From an uncultured Eubacteriales bacterium (lineage in GTDB: Bacteria; Bacillota; Clostridia; Oscillospirales; Oscillospiraceae), in contig CABRZO010000031.1 in assembly GCA_902475455.1 (NCBI GenBank), positions 1 to 16,835 on the forward strand: a stretch of DNA of 16,835 bases, given 5' to 3'. A program made the position numbers and the translations under genes. Below, piece by piece: positions 7,680-14,395 of the stretch (positions are counted from its first letter, which is position 1; the number at the start of each line of letters is the position of its first letter). Below the pieces are notes generated by a model. That model searched no databases. It saw only the letters and a program-made list of their open reading frames with translations, and was not told the origin of the DNA.

Positions 7680-8057
7680 TCACTGGGACACTGCGTCCAC
7701 ATCCGACGTCCCTTCCAGCTGAATCACCAGCCCGTGGGGCAGGCAAACAATACTCCACGCCCCCTCCGAGGTGAGCCACCCCTGGCCGACACAGACCTGG
7801 TCCGGACAATCTGCCGCGCTGACCCGGATGCGGCCGGGTTCCACCCGTATAGTGTTGCTGCCCCCGTCTCCGTCCTTCAGGACGAACTCATAGGGTTCCT
7901 CCACCCGGGCCAGGTCGATCTCCGCCACACAGGCGCCGTCCTGCAGGATCCGGGCCACGGTCCCGTCCCCCCGCAGCTGGGGCATCCACCAGAGAGTCAG
8001 TGCCGCACAGGCCACCAGCCCGGCAAAAATCAGCACCCAGGTCCTGGTTTTAAGCAT
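7680..8057 (-). CDS. NusG domain II-containing membrane-anchored protein (EetA-like)
   Basis: This 125-residue protein has one N-terminal membrane segment (about 7-25) followed by a small beta-rich domain facing outward. The conserved segment with C84, C89 and C105 (DCPDQVC and VCLPHGLVI) is characteristic of the NusG domain II family, which is not the transcription factor NusG itself. It overlaps the apbE stop by 8 nt and ends 10 nt before the Gx gene, so the three are co-expressed. Such proteins neighbour ApbE and Gx proteins in Gram-positive flavin-based electron transfer loci as I recall. The biochemical role is not established. Confidence 0.85.
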   Translation of the reverse strand: MLKTRTWVLIFAGLVACAALTLWWMPQLRGDGTVARILQDGACVAEIDLARVEEPYEFVLKDGDGGSNTIRVEPGRIRVSAADCPDQVCVGQGWLTSEGAWSIVCLPHGLVIQLEGTSDVDAVSQ

Positions 8058-9072
8058 CTTTGATCACTTCCAACTCGTATCCCGTCCCCGCCTCAGCCTG
8101 GAACCGGTCCGCCAGACCCTGGGTGAGCAGCAGCCGTCCATCCTCCGTGACCAGGATGAGCTCAAACTCCCCCAGGCTGCGCCAGAGGGAGACAGCCTCC
8201 TCCTCCCCCAGAACAAACAGCGCCGTAGACATCCCATCGCAGAACAGACCGGATGATCCTACCACCGTCACCGAGATCAACCCGCTCCGGGCAGGACAGC
8301 CGGTCTCCGGGTCCAGGATGTGCCAGTAGATAGTGCCGTCCTCTCCCTGGAAATAGCGCTCATAGCCCCCGGAAGTGACCACCGCCTGGTCGGACACGGA
8401 CAGATAACCCAGGTAGCCCTCCCCCTCCGGGTCCTGGATAGCCACAGTCCAGTCCGAACCATCGGGCTTGCTCCCCAGAGCCTGGACATTTCCCCCCAGG
8501 CTGAGCAGCGCCGAGGTGACACCAGCCTGCCGGAACGCCTCCAACAGCAGGTCCCCAGTGTATCCTTTGGCCACGGCCCCCAAGTCCAGCTCCATCCCCT
8601 GGGGCAGTTGGGCCACGCCGTCCTGGGACAGGAGGACTTGATGGTAGTCTACTCGGGTCAGCAGCTCCGCCAGCTCCTCCGCCTCCGGCACCCGGTACTC
8701 CCCGGTGGTGAATCCCCAGGACCGGAGCACCGGATAGATGGACACATCCAGCGCCCCGTCCGTCAACCGGCATAGCTCCAGGGCTTGCTCCAGCAGATCG
8801 GCGGCCTGCGGGGAGAGCTGGGCGGAACCGGTCCGGTTGAGCTGGCTGAGGGCGCTGTCCGGATTGGTGACCGACAGCTCCTCCTCCAATTCCTGCACCA
8901 GTTCCTCCGCCTGGTCCAGCAGCTCCTCATCGCCATCGTAGACCGTGGCCTGCATGACGGTGTCCATAGCCATCCAGGTTCTGGAGACCGGCTCACGGGC
9001 CGCCCCCCCGCAGCCCGACAACAGCAGCAGGGCGGCCAACAGGAGCAGCAGCCCATTTCTTCCAATTCTCAC
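8050..9072 (-). CDS. apbE: FAD:protein FMN transferase ApbE (lipoprotein)
   Basis: ApbE transfers FMN from FAD to a threonine of target proteins such as RnfG and RnfD. It has 340 residues. The hydrophobic N-terminus ends in LLLLSG-C21, a lipobox, so it is a lipoprotein on the outer face of the membrane. Family motifs seen: GAVAKGY at 165-171, SLGGN at 191-195, TSGGYERYF at 233-241, HILDPETG at 251-258, and D279-G-M-S-T for Mg2+ binding. The start is GTG 9072, preceded by GGGGAGGGTGAGG. No usable ATG retains the signal sequence. First gene of the apbE / NusG-II / Gx operon, which converges on rnfCDGEAB. Confidence 0.96.
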   Translation of the reverse strand: MRIGRNGLLLLLAALLLLSGCGGAAREPVSRTWMAMDTVMQATVYDGDEELLDQAEELVQELEEELSVTNPDSALSQLNRTGSAQLSPQAADLLEQALELCRLTDGALDVSIYPVLRSWGFTTGEYRVPEAEELAELLTRVDYHQVLLSQDGVAQLPQGMELDLGAVAKGYTGDLLLEAFRQAGVTSALLSLGGNVQALGSKPDGSDWTVAIQDPEGEGYLGYLSVSDQAVVTSGGYERYFQGEDGTIYWHILDPETGCPARSGLISVTVVGSSGLFCDGMSTALFVLGEEEAVSLWRSLGEFELILVTEDGRLLLTQGLADRFQAEAGTGYELEVIKDA

Positions 9073-9129
9073 AGGCCCTCACCCTCCCCTTCTCCCGCCG
9101 CGTCAGTTTGCAGGCATGTATTTGGATTC

Positions 9130-9158
9130 ATTATAGCACAAAACTTCTGTTTTGCCCA
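9130..9158 (-). promoter_or_regulatory. Predicted extended -10 promoter of the apbE operon
   Basis: On the minus strand, TGGGCA (9153-9158) lies 17 nt before a perfect TATAAT (9130-9135). The -10 box is preceded by TGC, an extended -10 element. It is about 58 nt upstream of the GTG start of apbE. Confidence 0.7.
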
Positions 9159-9216
9159 GAAAAAGTGCTCATTTTTCTCCTGCATACTTGGTTTTCCTGA
9201 TCTTCAAAAAAGAAAT

Positions 9217-9246
9217 GGCCGGACAACCCCATAGGGTTGTCCGGCC
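9217..9246 (-). terminator. Intrinsic terminator of the URO-D/thioredoxin fusion gene
   Basis: GGCCGGACAACCC (9217-9229) and GGGTTGTCCGGCC (9234-9246) form a perfect 13-bp stem with a 4-nt loop. Read on the minus strand it is followed by ATTTCTTTTTTG, a good T-tract. It lies 16 nt after the stop at 9263. Confidence 0.9.
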
Positions 9247-9262
9247 TTGCAGACATAGAATT

Positions 9263-10633
9263 TCAGTGCATAGCCTCTCGAATGGCAGCTTCCAGCTCCT
9301 CCCGGGAGGGGATGATGGACTGGAACTTCAGCTGACCATTGATGTACAGGGAGGGCAGGTTGGGCACGCCCATCTTCTGAGTCCGGGCGATGTCCTCCTT
9401 GATGGTATACTTATACACCTTATAGTCGATGGCGTCGCCAAAGGTCTCCTTGGCCTCGTCGGCAGCGGCCACCATGTAGGTGCAGGCAGCGCAGGTGGCG
9501 GGGTCCAGAGTGAAGGCCTCCACCAGGGGGCGCTCCAGATGCTCATAGTCGGGCAGCTGCACATCCTTGGTGATGTCCTCGGCCACATAATCCTTGACCA
9601 TCTCCCGCACCAGGTCGGTGTGCTGGACGGCCTCCATGCAGCCGATGGTGTTCTCGAAGGGGACGCCGAAGGGCATGTCGCAGCCCGGGGCCACCACCAG
9701 ACCGGTCTTGTCCTCGATGCGGTCCAGCAGCTCCACCACCCACTTCATGTTGTCCTGCTGGGTGCCGTGGAGCATGGTGGTGGTCAGCGGAATATTGCCG
9801 CCGATGGAGACCTGATAGCGGTCGCAGATGGCCTTGGCGGTGACCAGGTCCACGTTTTCATCCACGGAGATGCTGTGGCAGCCGGTCTTGCACATGGCTT
9901 CAATATTCCGGGTGGCGTCGCCGCAGACAAAGAAGGAGGAATAGGCTCCCAGCTCCTTGATGTGGGCGAACAGGGCGGAGAAGGGCTCGGACATAAACTC
10001 CTCAAAGTGGGCGGTGGAGATCTGGGAGATCAGAGGATCCACCACGGCGATGACATCCATGCCGGCCTCCACATAGTACTCCGCCATCTTGAAGGCCACC
10101 TTGTTGCAGTAGTCCAGCAGATTGTGGACATACTCGTCATCGTCAAACATGTCCATGAAAATGTCGCTGCCCCGCAGGTGGGAGGCCAGGGTGAAGGGGC
10201 CGGTGATCAGGCCGTACAGGGCGGTGGTATCCCCCACCGCCTCCTTGACCCGGCGCATGGCGGCAGTGATCAGAGGAATGCGGCCGTCGTTGGGGCCGGG
10301 AATGGTGCACTCGCAGGGGATCACCGGATCGTCATCCTCGTCGCAGGCCAGCGGATGGGACGCCACAGAAGGAGGCCCATTGTCGGCCCAGAGCAAATCA
10401 CAGCCCAGGATCTCCGCCTCTACCTGCAGATCAAAAATGCAGCATTCGCCGTCGGGCTTGAACAGCCGGTTGACCTCCAGCAGGCACTCCACCATCTTGT
10501 CCTCGTCCTGGAGGAACTCGGTGGCGGTATAATTCTTCAGCCGGGCAGAGTGGGCACCGGAAAAGGGCACCCAAGCGGGACGTGGGGTAGGCTTATGCTC
10601 CAGTGTGGCAAACAGGATCTCTTTTGGGGTCAT
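9263..10633 (-). CDS. URO-D/MtaA-type methyltransferase fused to C-terminal thioredoxin-like domain
   Basis: This is a 456-residue protein. Residues about 1-355 form the URO-D fold used by methylcobamide:coenzyme M methyltransferases (MtaA, MtbA) and related corrinoid enzymes: GLITGPFTLASHLRG at 141-155, FVCGDATRNIE at 235-245 and VVAPGCDMPFGVPFENT at 313-329. MtaA-type enzymes bind Zn by HxC plus a later Cys. Here C237 and C318 remain, but the His position is F235. Residues about 372-456 look like a thioredoxin/glutaredoxin domain with C381-A-A-C384 and a probable cis-Pro in GVPNLPSLYING (P427). The start has GAAGGAGG upstream. It is probably not heme-pathway uroporphyrinogen decarboxylase, given its setting among corrinoid genes. 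Confidence 0.85.
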   Translation of the reverse strand: MTPKEILFATLEHKPTPRPAWVPFSGAHSARLKNYTATEFLQDEDKMVECLLEVNRLFKPDGECCIFDLQVEAEILGCDLLWADNGPPSVASHPLACDEDDDPVIPCECTIPGPNDGRIPLITAAMRRVKEAVGDTTALYGLITGPFTLASHLRGSDIFMDMFDDDEYVHNLLDYCNKVAFKMAEYYVEAGMDVIAVVDPLISQISTAHFEEFMSEPFSALFAHIKELGAYSSFFVCGDATRNIEAMCKTGCHSISVDENVDLVTAKAICDRYQVSIGGNIPLTTTMLHGTQQDNMKWVVELLDRIEDKTGLVVAPGCDMPFGVPFENTIGCMEAVQHTDLVREMVKDYVAEDITKDVQLPDYEHLERPLVEAFTLDPATCAACTYMVAAADEAKETFGDAIDYKVYKYTIKEDIARTQKMGVPNLPSLYINGQLKFQSIIPSREELEAAIREAMH

Positions 10634-10677
10634 AATAATGCCTCCTTCTCGAGTATTCAGTGTGGAACGTTAATTTT

Positions 10678-10683
10678 ATTATA
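10678..10683 (-). promoter_or_regulatory. Possible -10 box for the URO-D/thioredoxin gene
   Basis: A perfect TATAAT on the minus strand lies about 45 nt upstream of the start. At 17-nt spacing the -35 region reads TATACT (10701-10706), a poor match, so the promoter may need an activator or the gene may be read through from padR. The 152-nt gap after padR shows no terminator. Confidence 0.35.
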
Positions 10684-10785
10684 TGGACACGGGGATGGGA
10701 AGTATAGAAACTATTTTTGATTTTTGGTATAAAAATGTCCTATCCCAACCTCCCATTCCAAACCGAAACAGCCTCTCTTCCCCAC

Positions 10786-11148
10786 TTATCCCGGGATCTC
10801 CGCCAGGATGTGGCCGATTCGGCTCTGATACTCCAGCAGTGTGTCCCGCCAGGCGCCAAGACAGGCGCGCCCCTGGGCGGTGATGGAATAGACCCGTCGG
10901 GGCTTACTGGCGCTCTCCACATCCCACCGGGAGTTCACCAGCCCCGCCCCCTCCATCCGCTTCAGGGTGCGGTACAGACCGGCGGGGTCCAGACGATCCC
11001 CGGCCACCATGCCGCTGGCCTCCAGCTCCGCCACCATCTGAAAGCCGTAGCGGTCCCCCTTGGACAGTGAGACCAGCAGTGCCGGCTGCACAAACTTGTC
11101 CAGGAAATCGCCCCGGCAGGCGCATTTTTCCTCCGTCATTCCAGCCAT
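10786..11148 (-). CDS. PadR family transcriptional regulator
   Basis: This 120-residue winged-helix regulator has the segment PALLVSLSKGDRYGFQMVAE typical of PadR helix 1 to 2. It is followed by LDPAGLYRTLKRMEGAGLV (recognition helix) and the wing KPRRVYSITAQGRACL. It also carries an N-terminal CACRGDFLDKFVQP segment as in PadR proteins of this kind. A TTG-initiated extension to 11163 is possible, but ATG 11148, 11 nt after the CobW-type gene stop with GAGAGGG upstream, is preferred (a second ATG lies at 11139). It shares an operon with the DUF5714-type and CobW-type genes and may repress that operon. The effector is unknown. Confidence 0.85.
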   Translation of the reverse strand: MAGMTEEKCACRGDFLDKFVQPALLVSLSKGDRYGFQMVAELEASGMVAGDRLDPAGLYRTLKRMEGAGLVNSRWDVESASKPRRVYSITAQGRACLGAWRDTLLEYQSRIGHILAEIPG

Positions 11149-11159
11149 GTTGTTCCCTC

Positions 11160-12077
11160 TCAATCCTCCAGTTTCACGTCCGCCCGTTCAAACCATGAGA
11201 CCGCCTCCCGGATGCTCCGCTTGGCGGGCAGACCGCTGCCGAAGAGTACTGTGAGGCGGTTAACCCCGTTGGTCTCCCCCTCATAGGGCTTGACCTCCAC
11301 GATGGGGCCCACGCAGTCCACCAGGAAACAGCCCTCCGGCAGCTGGACAAAGCCCTTCACCCGGTAGGTGTCGTCGGCAAACATCTTCAAAAATGAGGTC
11401 AAGGAGGCCAGATCAAAGCCCGAGACCGCCAGGGTCAGCTTCCGCAGGGTCAGATCCTTGGTGTGGGGTTCCGCCGATTCCGCAGTCTCCGGTTGCTCCT
11501 CCATCTCCTGGAGCCATCGGCGGTCAAAGGCGCCATACACCGTCTCATGGACCGGGCGGCCGGGCTTCTGGGCTTTGACGATGGCGGTGATCTCATCGAT
11601 CTGCTGCCGGGTGGCCAGATCGGTCTTGTTGATGAGCACCAGATCACTGATGGCCAACTGCATCCGGCTCACCTTGGCGGTCCGATAGATCTTGTGGAAC
11701 CGCACTGCGTCCACAATGCAGATGGCCCCGGCGTACTCCAGATCCCCATAAATGCTCTGGCGGAAGATCCCCCGGACTGCGGTGGGGTCTGCCAGTCCTG
11801 AAGCCTCCACAAAGATCAGCTCCGCCTGATTGCGCTTCAGGATCTCCAGCACCGCCTCCTGGAACTGCTCCGCCCGACAGGAGCAAAAGATGGATCCGTT
11901 GTCGATCTCCGTCATCTCCAGGGCGGTCTCCCGTAGCAGGGCACCGTCCACCCCGGTCTTTCCAAATTCGTTGATAATCAGGGCAATCCGTTTTTCCGCA
12001 AATGCCTCGGTAAAGGCCCGGATAAAGGTGCTCTTTCCTGCGCCTAAAAAGCCGGTTACCAAATACAATTTCGTCAT
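11160..12077 (-). CDS. CobW/G3E-type P-loop GTPase
   Basis: This is a 305-residue G3E GTPase. Walker A is GFLGAGKST (9-17), the switch/Walker B segment is FVEASGLADP (89-98), and the guanine-specificity motif is NKTD (150-153). A CobW C-terminal domain follows (about 215-300). The metal-binding GCxCC motif of canonical CobW/ZNG1/HypB-like members is altered to G61-S-I-F-C65-S-C67. G3E proteins deliver metals or load cofactors, including B12 into mutases. Its location among corrinoid genes suggests a chaperone for a corrinoid or zinc methyltransferase, which is inference. The start at 12077 has AGGTGATG upstream. An ATG at 12146 would overlap the upstream gene and is rejected. Confidence 0.85.
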   Translation of the reverse strand: MTKLYLVTGFLGAGKSTFIRAFTEAFAEKRIALIINEFGKTGVDGALLRETALEMTEIDNGSIFCSCRAEQFQEAVLEILKRNQAELIFVEASGLADPTAVRGIFRQSIYGDLEYAGAICIVDAVRFHKIYRTAKVSRMQLAISDLVLINKTDLATRQQIDEITAIVKAQKPGRPVHETVYGAFDRRWLQEMEEQPETAESAEPHTKDLTLRKLTLAVSGFDLASLTSFLKMFADDTYRVKGFVQLPEGCFLVDCVGPIVEVKPYEGETNGVNRLTVLFGSGLPAKRSIREAVSWFERADVKLED

Positions 12078-12115
12078 GTCATCACCTGTATGATATAAAT
12101 TACAAAGCGCCCTCG

Positions 12116-12709
12116 TTAAATGCCATTTGACGGGAAAAAGGGACAAGCCTCACCCAGGCACTCCCGGTTCTGATCATGGAACCTGCAGCGGTGGCCCTCC
12201 ACCTGGCCCAGATCCAGCCCCAGCAGTTCCCGGATAGCTTCCAGCGCCCCCTGGAGCCCAAGCCAAGTCACCCGCTTGCAGCACCGAGGGCCTTCCACAC
12301 TGGCAATTTGTTCCAGAGCCCGGGCGGTGATCAGATTGCCCTCCGCCCAGCCGGACTTTTTGGTGGGAGCGCTGTTCTGCCACACACTGGCGAAAATACC
12401 CGCGCTGACGGCAGCCCCGCAGCAGCCGAACTGTCCGCAGTATCCCCCGGGCACCTGGGCAGCCCGGTCCTTGGCCTGGGTCATTTTCCGGCAATATTCA
12501 CGCTCCTCCATCCCGGTGCACAGCGCCGCCGAGGTGAGCAGCGCCGCCGCCAACAGGAAATGATGGTAGGGGCTGTGCAGGGGCAGCCCCGGCAGTTCCA
12601 GCAGTTGCTCCGCAATCTCCGGGGCGCTCTCCCGTCCCCCGGCCTGAAAAATGGCCAGGCATTTTTCCTCCAGCTGGGCCAGCTGGGTCTGATCCGGATA
12701 CATCGGCAT
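12116..12709 (-). CDS. DUF5714-type cysteine-rich protein
   Basis: This 197-residue soluble protein is rich in conserved-looking cysteines: GYC91GQFGC96C97GAAVSAGIF, RC143C144KR, and a C-terminal set C175, C184, C189 in a CxFHxxN..C....CPFF context. The GYCGxxGCCGAA segment is what I associate with the DUF5714 family. The cysteine pattern suggests metal or iron-sulfur binding, but no enzyme is known to me. It has AGGAGG 7 nt before the start and is the first gene of DUF5714-CobW-PadR, 38 nt before the CobW-type gene. Paired dyads lie just upstream. Its repeated company with methyltransferase genes suggests a role in that pathway. Confidence 0.75.
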   Translation of the reverse strand: MPMYPDQTQLAQLEEKCLAIFQAGGRESAPEIAEQLLELPGLPLHSPYHHFLLAAALLTSAALCTGMEEREYCRKMTQAKDRAAQVPGGYCGQFGCCGAAVSAGIFASVWQNSAPTKKSGWAEGNLITARALEQIASVEGPRCCKRVTWLGLQGALEAIRELLGLDLGQVEGHRCRFHDQNRECLGEACPFFPSNGI

Positions 12710-12738
12710 CTATGTGACCTCCTATATATAATATGTAT

Positions 12739-12772
12739 ATGTCTCTTATTAGACATGGTCCTGTATTGGACC
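12739..12772 (-). promoter_or_regulatory. Two adjacent inverted repeats upstream of the DUF5714-CobW-PadR operon
   Basis: ATGTCT (12739-12744), 6 nt, AGACAT (12751-12756), immediately followed by GGTCC (12757-12761), 6 nt, GGACC (12768-12772). Both are perfect and have the same 6-nt spacer. They lie 30-63 nt before the start codon, overlapping the probable promoter (TATTAT-like -10 in the AT-rich stretch at 12723-12738). The first has ATGT...ACAT ends, reminiscent of PadR operators, and padR is in the same operon. Confidence 0.5.
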
Positions 12773-12865
12773 TGAATCCATTTTACACTTCCTATTGTAC
12801 CGATTGCCGCCGGCTTTGTATGAGACAACTTTTTGTTTTTTGGTAATCTTTTGTGAAATCAGCAT

Positions 12866-12879
12866 GTTTCTATAGAAAC
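12866..12879. repeat. 14-bp perfect palindrome GTTTCTATAGAAAC
   Basis: Located between the DUF5714 operon promoter region and the terminator of the PocR/AraC gene. Half of it, TATAGAAAC, recurs at 10703-10711, next to the -35 region of the URO-D/thioredoxin gene. It might be a regulator site, or merely the tail of the terminator. Confidence 0.3.
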
Positions 12880-12883
12880 AGAA

Positions 12884-12926
12884 CCAGCCGCACCGGGGCC
12901 CCACGATGGGGCCCCGGTGCGGCTGG
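12884..12926 (-). terminator. Terminator of the PocR/AraC gene, perfect 20-bp stem
   Basis: A 20-nt GC-rich arm at 12884-12903 is perfectly complementary to 12907-12926 around a CGA loop. On the minus strand it is followed by TTCTGTTTCTA, a modest T-rich tract. It lies 16 nt after the stop at 12943. Confidence 0.85.
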
Positions 12927-12942
12927 CAATTGAATAGAAATT

Positions 12943-14244
12943 TTAGTCCGTCCCTTTGCCCTTTTCCCCGTGCTCTTTGGCAAAATTCAGGCGGCGCTCC
13001 CGCTTCCGGTATCGGTCAGGGGTGACCCCCACGAACTTTTTAAACACTTTGCAGAAATAGCTCTGATCCTCAAAGGCCACGGTGGAGCAGATCTCGGAGA
13101 TGGAAGCCGAGCTGCTCAGCAGCAGACTTTTGCTCTTTTCGATGCGGAGCTGATTAAGATAATTCCGGAAGGTGATACCGGTCTCCAGTTTGAATACCTT
13201 GGAGAAATAGGAAGGGGAATATCCGATGAATTCCGCCACCTTTTCCAGCGTCAACGGCTTCATATAATTTCTCTGGATATAGCGCATGGCCTCGTCCACC
13301 AGGTTCCGGTGTTTGGTGTCCGGGGGCGTGTGAATCATATTCATGAAATGGCGCATCACCGACTGGAGCCACTGGGTGGTGTCCTCCTGCCGCAGCATCC
13401 GGGCCTGTTCCCCGAACCGGGTGTTCATTTCCAGCACCTGCTCTGCGTCAGCACCGCTGTATATGGCGGCCCGGGACATAAGCACCACCACTTCCATGAT
13501 GCGGGCATATATTTCCGATACCTCGCTGTAGGAGTAAAACAGCACCGATAGAATCTCGTTGAGCAGTCGCTCCCCTTCTGTCTGATTGCACTTGGCCACC
13601 ATGGAGAGCAGCTCCTGCTCCTGCCTGACGGGGTAGCCCTGGGGAGCATTGCTGCGCTTGAGCTGCTGGATGTAGTCGTTGATCATGCCCTGATGCAGGT
13701 TTTTACTGCGCAGGATCAACAGCTCCTGCACACTGTCACTGACATAGACCGCATCGGCAAACAGCTGCTGGGACAGATAGTTCATCTGCCTGGGCTCCAC
13801 CTGGGGCAGCAATTCCACCGCCCGGCGAAACAGCTCTCGGCCCTCCGGGTCCGCATCCAGCATCTCCGTCTCTTCCTCCAGATAGTCATCCACATCCATG
13901 ATCAGCACCGGACCGCAGACAAAGGCCCCGGCCTGGACACCGCTGATGAGAATGGGCGAGGAGTAGTAGACCATGTGCATGGGGCAGAAATAGATGTAAC
14001 GGCCCCCAAACTGCTCTGCGTTCTTCATGCCGTGCAGATGAATCTGCTCGCATTGGTGGGTGCAACCCGCGGCTTTTGTCACATTGCGGCACGCTTCACA
14101 GCAGTTGTTCTGCTGCCCCTGTTCATAAACCAGGGTGCCGTCCGAGGCATAGAGGCGGCTCTGAACGCCGCTAAAGCAAAAATAGGAGTCCAATATCTCC
14201 TTGGCCAGCGCCAGATCAAACCGGACATCCGCCGCCTTCTTCAT
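12943..14244 (-). CDS. PocR-domain AraC family transcriptional regulator
   Basis: This is a 433-residue regulator. The N-terminal PocR ligand-binding domain (about 10-175) shows the cysteine pattern C48/C49, C52, C61, C65 and C87 within YIYFCPMH. A helical linker follows. A C-terminal AraC double helix-turn-helix occupies about 330-420, with LTLEKVAEFIGYSPSYFSKV and SISEICSTVAFEDQSYFCKV. PocR domains sense small organic ligands, for example in propanediol regulation, and are frequent beside corrinoid methyltransferase genes in Clostridia. It likely activates the neighbouring operons when the methylated substrate is present, which is inference. GGGAGGC precedes ATG 14244. It has its own promoter and terminator. 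Confidence 0.92.
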   Translation of the reverse strand: MKKAADVRFDLALAKEILDSYFCFSGVQSRLYASDGTLVYEQGQQNNCCEACRNVTKAAGCTHQCEQIHLHGMKNAEQFGGRYIYFCPMHMVYYSSPILISGVQAGAFVCGPVLIMDVDDYLEEETEMLDADPEGRELFRRAVELLPQVEPRQMNYLSQQLFADAVYVSDSVQELLILRSKNLHQGMINDYIQQLKRSNAPQGYPVRQEQELLSMVAKCNQTEGERLLNEILSVLFYSYSEVSEIYARIMEVVVLMSRAAIYSGADAEQVLEMNTRFGEQARMLRQEDTTQWLQSVMRHFMNMIHTPPDTKHRNLVDEAMRYIQRNYMKPLTLEKVAEFIGYSPSYFSKVFKLETGITFRNYLNQLRIEKSKSLLLSSSASISEICSTVAFEDQSYFCKVFKKFVGVTPDRYRKRERRLNFAKEHGEKGKGTD

Positions 14245-14289
14245 ATGAATCTGCCTCCCGTGTCCCCTTTGAATTCTCTCACGGATTAA

Positions 14290-14317
14290 ATTGTGACATA
14301 TTTTTTCTAAAAGTCAA
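14290..14317 (-). promoter_or_regulatory. Predicted promoter of the PocR/AraC gene
   Basis: On the minus strand, TTGACT (14312-14317) is followed after 16 nt by CACAAT (14290-14295). These are 5/6 and 4/6 matches to sigma-A boxes. It lies about 46 nt upstream of the start codon, in an AT-rich stretch. Confidence 0.5.
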
Positions 14318-14347
14318 CATTTTTTCCATTTCGCTTGCAGCTGATAT

Positions 14348-14382
14348 AAAAAAAGGATGTGCCTGGCGGCACATCCTTTTTT
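14348..14382 (-). terminator. Terminator after the corrinoid protein gene
   Basis: GGATGTGCC (14355-14363) and GGCACATCC (14368-14376) form a 9-bp stem with a TGGC loop. The stem is extended by A/T pairing and flanked by seven A's on the left and six T's on the right. On the minus strand it ends with TTTTTTT, so it is a good terminator for the corrinoid protein gene. The symmetry allows function on both strands. Confidence 0.9.
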
Positions 14383-14395
14383 AACATCAATCAAA

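Noticed and set aside
9263..10633. Annotation as heme-pathway uroporphyrinogen decarboxylase (hemE)
   Set aside because: The extra thioredoxin-like domain, the C237/C318 positions and the corrinoid gene neighbourhood fit the MtaA/CmuA side of the superfamily instead.
9152..10720. Long plus-strand reading frame of 522 codons opposite the URO-D/thioredoxin gene
   Set aside because: It is a high-GC antisense shadow. Its composition is rich in Gly, His and Val with no family motif, and the minus-strand gene has clear domains, ribosome binding site and terminator.
12078..12146. N-terminal extension of the CobW-type protein from ATG 12146
   Set aside because: It would overlap the end of the DUF5714 gene and place 23 unrelated residues before MTKLYLVTGFLGAGKST, which is the normal start of this family. 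AGGTGATG supports 12077.
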